The position numbers and the translations under genes were made by a program. A stretch of DNA of 8,797 bases, from positions 1 to 8,797 of the forward strand of contig QMSL01000050.1 in NCBI GenBank assembly GCA_003649665.1, given 5' to 3'. Positions 6,300 to 8,797 of this stretch are shown piece after piece. Origin of the DNA: Thermoprotei archaeon (lineage in GTDB: Archaea; Thermoproteota; Thermoprotei; QMSL01; B3-G16). A model generated the notes under the pieces. That model was not told the DNA's origin and searched no databases. It saw only the letters and a list, made by a program, of their open reading frames with translations. Every line of letters begins with the position of its first letter. Within the stretch, counting starts at the first letter, position 1.

Positions 6300-6323
6300 T
6301 CTGTCGAATTTTATTTCGACAGA
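6300..6323. repeat. 24-bp palindrome between the HTH gene and the mevalonate operon
   Basis: TCTGTCGAA and TTCGACAGA form a perfect 9-bp inverted repeat around a 6-base AT spacer. It starts 2 bases after the TAA of the HTH gene and ends 24 bp before the probable TATA box of the HMG-CoA synthase gene. The symmetry and position fit an operator for a dimeric HTH protein, or a 3'-end RNA hairpin. No T-run follows directly. I saw no second copy elsewhere in the window. Confidence 0.55.
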
Positions 6324-6346
6324 TCGAAAGCGTAATAAGCATTGCT

Positions 6347-6357
6347 CTTTTTATCAT
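6347..6357 (+). promoter_or_regulatory. Probable TATA box of the mevalonate operon
   Basis: CTTTTTATCAT is centred about 25 bases before the ATG at 6377, which predicts transcription starting at or near the start codon. No convincing GGTG ribosome binding site precedes this ATG, unlike the two downstream genes. This agrees with a leaderless first gene, as is common in Thermoproteota. Confidence 0.45.
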
Positions 6358-6376
6358 ATTCTATTGATGTGAAATC

Positions 6377-7423
6377 ATGCGTGCAAATGCGGAAGTCGGC
6401 ATACTTGGCTATGGAGCATACATACCAAGATACAGAATACCCTCTACGGAGATAGCAAAAGTTTGGGGTTATGCAGGAACCCTTCCAATAAAAGAGAAAG
6501 CAGTAGCAGGCATAGATGAGGATGCAATTACGATGGCTGTTGAAGCAAGCCTTAATGCCATAAGGAGAGCTAGGATAGATCCAAAGGATATAGAAGCTAT
6601 ACGACTTGGTACGGAAAGTAAACCATATGCTGTTAAGCCATCTGCAACAATAGTAGCAGAAGCAATCGGAGCAACGCCTAAAGTACTTGCTACTGATATG
6701 GAATTCGCATGTAAGGCTGGAACTGAGGCTCTTGAAGATTGTATAGGCCTAGTTTCAAGTGGCATGGTTAAATACGCTCTTGCAATAGGAACTGATACAG
6801 CTCAGGGAAGACCTATGGATGCGCTTGAGTATACTGCTGCAAGTGGTGCAGCCGCCTATATAGTTTCTAGGAAATCCAGTGAGACCATCGCGTATTTTGA
6901 AGGATCATATTCATTTGTCACAGATACTCCGGACTTCTGGCGTAGAGCAGGAGAAAGATATCCCCAGCATACAGGAAGATTTACTGGAGAACCAGCGTAC
7001 TTTAAACATATAGTGAATGCGGTTAAAGGACTGATGGAAGAACTAGGCCTTAAAGCATCCGACTTTAAGTACGTAGTATTCCACCAACCCAACGTTAAGT
7101 TTCCCCTAAGAGTCGCTAAAAGACTTGGTTTTAGCCTAGAACAGGTAAAGCCAGGGCTATTATCTGGCATCATTGGTAATACTTATGCTGCTGCTTCTCT
7201 CTTAGGCTTAGCTGCAGTCCTCGATATAGCGAAGCCAGAGGACAGAGTACTGGTTGCCTCGTTCGGTTCAGGTGCAGGTAGTGATGCTTTCAGCATAGTT
7301 GTTCAAGATGCTATCGAGGAGAAAAGAGACTTAGCACCAAAGGTAATGGATTATGTGAATAGGCGAAAGGAAATAGATTATAGCATATATGCCCGGTTTA
7401 GAGGCAAGATCCGATTAAGATGA
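6377..7423 (+). CDS. HMGCS: Hydroxymethylglutaryl-CoA synthase
   Basis: The 348-residue enzyme condenses acetyl-CoA with acetoacetyl-CoA to HMG-CoA, the second step of the mevalonate pathway that feeds archaeal isoprenoid lipids. It has the thiolase-superfamily fold, and the catalytic triad is visible: Glu80 in LGTES, nucleophile Cys112 in EFACKAGT, and His236 in VVFHQPN. The spacing matches bacterial HMG-CoA synthases (near 79, 111 and 233), and the length is usual for the archaeal form. Residues 11-19 (GYGAYIPRY) are the family's N-terminal signature. It is the first of three tightly packed genes with thiolase (10 bp on) and DUF35. In a methanogen these three proteins form one complex in which acetoacetyl-CoA is passed between active sites. 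The ATG appears leaderless. Confidence 0.96.
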   Translation: MRANAEVGILGYGAYIPRYRIPSTEIAKVWGYAGTLPIKEKAVAGIDEDAITMAVEASLNAIRRARIDPKDIEAIRLGTESKPYAVKPSATIVAEAIGATPKVLATDMEFACKAGTEALEDCIGLVSSGMVKYALAIGTDTAQGRPMDALEYTAASGAAAYIVSRKSSETIAYFEGSYSFVTDTPDFWRRAGERYPQHTGRFTGEPAYFKHIVNAVKGLMEELGLKASDFKYVVFHQPNVKFPLRVAKRLGFSLEQVKPGLLSGIIGNTYAAASLLGLAAVLDIAKPEDRVLVASFGSGAGSDAFSIVVQDAIEEKRDLAPKVMDYVNRRKEIDYSIYARFRGKIRLR

Positions 7424-7428
7424 GGTGA
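7422..7428 (+). promoter_or_regulatory. Ribosome binding site GAGGTGA overlapping the HMG-CoA synthase stop
   Basis: GAGGTGA overlaps the TGA stop (7421-7423) and lies 5 bases before the ATG at 7434. This decides the thiolase start: the GTG at 7425 is part of the binding site itself and is not a credible start. Confidence 0.8.
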
Positions 7429-7433
7429 TATTT

Positions 7434-8588
7434 ATGAGAAGAGTTGCCATAATAGGCGTTGGATGTACGAATGTAGGTGAGCATTGGGAGAAATCCTTAA
7501 GGAATCTACTAGTAGATGCTGCAATTAGGGCCATGGATGATGCAGAAGTGGAGACAGTAGATGCACTATTCGTTGGAAATATGATGAGTGGGGCTTTACA
7601 GGAACAGGAACATCTTGGAGCTCTATTAGCTAGTCATTTGGGGCTTAGGGGAATACCTGCATGTAAAGTGGAAGCTGCATGTGCTAGTGGTGGTATGGCC
7701 TTACATCAAGCATTTCTTGCTGTTGCCTCGGGGATGTACGATTACGTTATGGCTATTGGAGGAGAAAAAATGACCGATAGAACCACTCCTGAAGTAACTT
7801 TAGCACTGGCAATGGCTGATGATAGAGAATATGTAGTATCTACTGGAGCAAGCTTTGTGGCATTAAACGCACTTGTCTATAGGTTCTATATGGAAAAGTT
7901 CAAAGTGCCTCAGGAGGACATAGCACTCTTCTCGGTGCACGACCATAAATATAGTGTCAACAATCCTCACGCCCAATTCAGAAAGCCATTGAGCCTAGAG
8001 GAAATAATGAAGTCACCCTTAGTCGCAGATCCAATTCGTCTGTTTGAATGCGCTCCCATAGGAGATGGAGCAGCTGCTGTAGTATTAGCGCCTCTCGATA
8101 AAGTTAAAGGTAAGGAGGGTGTAGTAGAAATAGCGGCCTCTACTGTGGCAACCGATCACGTAAGCATAAATGAGAGAGAGGATATGTTAACACTATGGTC
8201 CACAGTTGCAGCGTCCCGTAAGGCGTATGAAATGGCGAAAGTCGAACCAAAAGATGTGGATGTCGTAGAAGTTCACGATGCATTCTCAATTCTGGGCGTG
8301 ATATCGCTTGAGGATTTAGGATTTGCAGAGAAAGGAAAGGGATGGACCCTCGTAAAGGAGGGAGAGATTGAGAAAGATGGAAAGGTACCAACGAACACTA
8401 TGGGAGGCCTATTAGGAAGAGGACATCCAATAGGAGGAACAGGACTTTATCAAGTTATTGAGGCGTACTATCAACTCACGAATAGAGCTGGATCAAACCA
8501 AGTAGATGATGCAAAAGTAGCGCTAACACAATCCTTAGGTGGTGTAGCGGGTACGTCAGTTATTCATATACTTAAATACGTGAGGTGA
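7434..8588 (+). CDS. Acetoacetyl-CoA thiolase (acetyl-CoA C-acetyltransferase), archaeal type
   Basis: The 384-residue enzyme makes acetoacetyl-CoA from two acetyl-CoA, the entry step of the mevalonate pathway. Nucleophile Cys83 lies in VEAACASGG, His281 in VEVHDAF and His331 in the GRGHPIGGTG loop. The bacterial-type C-terminal CxG motif is replaced by SLGGVAG, as is usual in the archaeal/SCP2-like branch. The frame could begin at a GTG at 7425, but that codon sits inside the GGTGA binding site. The ATG with MRRVAIIGVG matches the family's N-terminus. The thermodynamically unfavourable condensation is known to be driven by direct transfer to HMG-CoA synthase through the DUF35 partner, and both of these genes flank it here. 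A degradative thiolase is unlikely because no beta-oxidation genes are present. Confidence 0.93.
   Translation: MRRVAIIGVGCTNVGEHWEKSLRNLLVDAAIRAMDDAEVETVDALFVGNMMSGALQEQEHLGALLASHLGLRGIPACKVEAACASGGMALHQAFLAVASGMYDYVMAIGGEKMTDRTTPEVTLALAMADDREYVVSTGASFVALNALVYRFYMEKFKVPQEDIALFSVHDHKYSVNNPHAQFRKPLSLEEIMKSPLVADPIRLFECAPIGDGAAAVVLAPLDKVKGKEGVVEIAASTVATDHVSINEREDMLTLWSTVAASRKAYEMAKVEPKDVDVVEVHDAFSILGVISLEDLGFAEKGKGWTLVKEGEIEKDGKVPTNTMGGLLGRGHPIGGTGLYQVIEAYYQLTNRAGSNQVDDAKVALTQSLGGVAGTSVIHILKYVR
8582..8588 (+). promoter_or_regulatory. Ribosome binding site GAGGTGA overlapping the thiolase stop
   Basis: GAGGTGA contains the thiolase TGA stop (8586-8588) and lies 4 bases before the ATG at 8593. 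The surrounding octamer TGAGGTGA is the same as at the previous junction, although a different TGA in it serves as the stop. Confidence 0.75.
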
Positions 8589-8592
8589 CATA

Positions 8593-8797
8593 ATGAGCGT
8601 CCCCATATATTGGCGTAATATAAGATATCGATATAGATTAATCGGTACTAGATGCTTGAAGTGTGGTGCCGTTTTCTATCCGCCAAGGAGAATTTGTCCA
8701 AAGTGCAGAAATAGGAAATTAGAGGAAATAGAATTGCCAAGGAAAGGAAAACTCATCACTTTTACAGTAGTTCGTAGCCCTCCGGCTGGTTATGAAA
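8593..8797 (+). CDS. DUF35 zinc-ribbon/OB-fold acyl-CoA-binding protein, 3'-truncated by window edge
   Basis: ATG at 8593 opens a frame that stays open to the window end (68 codons visible). The N-terminal helix carries YRYRLIGTRC, typical of the family. A four-cysteine zinc ribbon follows: C21-x2-C24 and C35-x2-C38 (CLKCG, CPKC). The start of the OB fold is then seen (GKLITFTVVRSPPAGYE). DUF35 proteins bridge thiolase and HMG-CoA synthase in the archaeal complex and provide a shared CoA-binding site. The position directly after both enzyme genes supports that role. The remaining half of the OB fold lies beyond the window. Confidence 0.9.
   Translation, partial: MSVPIYWRNIRYRYRLIGTRCLKCGAVFYPPRRICPKCRNRKLEEIELPRKGKLITFTVVRSPPAGYE

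Noticed and set aside
7425..7433. GTG start for the thiolase, adding three residues
   Set aside because: The GTG is part of the GAGGTGA ribosome binding site. The ATG at 7434 has proper spacing and the family's N-terminal sequence.

Overview
The window comes from an archaeon, most likely a thermophilic member of the Thermoproteota (crenarchaeal-type). The evidence is the gene content: a CDC48-type AAA ATPase, a membrane-bound AAA ATPase instead of FtsH, a DRG-family GTPase, KaiC-like and roadblock proteins, and the archaeal thiolase / HMG-CoA synthase / DUF35 gene trio. GGTG-type ribosome binding sites and AT-rich TATA-like boxes agree. I cannot name a genus. Coding density is high: no gene-free stretch reaches 300 bases (the longest gap is 118). 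I found no tRNA, rRNA, CRISPR array or insertion sequence.

Region 1 (1-2475): the 3' end of a CDC48-type gene (+) converges on a gene (-) for a polytopic membrane protein that ends in a CDC48 D2-like AAA module. The two genes share a perfect 63-bp identity (266-328 and the complement of 1131-1193) inside their AAA cores. Gene conversion between the neighbours is the best explanation.

Region 2 (2564-4790): a DRG-family GTPase (-) with an eroded G3 motif is divergent from a two-gene operon (+). The operon encodes a soluble roadblock-like protein (TTG start) and a membrane-anchored, coiled-coil protein that ends in a second roadblock-like domain. This resembles the GTPase plus roadblock regulatory modules known elsewhere (MglA/MglB, Rag/Ragulator). 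It is the best candidate here for an undescribed system, but the functional link is inference from adjacency.

Region 3 (4909-6298): a single-domain KaiC-like ATPase is followed by a helix-turn-helix protein with a long C-terminal coiled coil. Both look regulatory. Palindromes lie about 25 bp upstream of the probable TATA boxes of the KaiC gene and of the next operon.

Region 4 (6377-8797): HMG-CoA synthase, acetoacetyl-CoA thiolase and the start of a DUF35 zinc-ribbon/OB-fold protein are tightly packed and joined by identical TGAGGTGA stop/ribosome-binding-site junctions. They encode the first steps of the mevalonate pathway to isoprenoid membrane lipids. In archaea these three proteins are known to form one complex that channels acetoacetyl-CoA. 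The last gene runs off the window.
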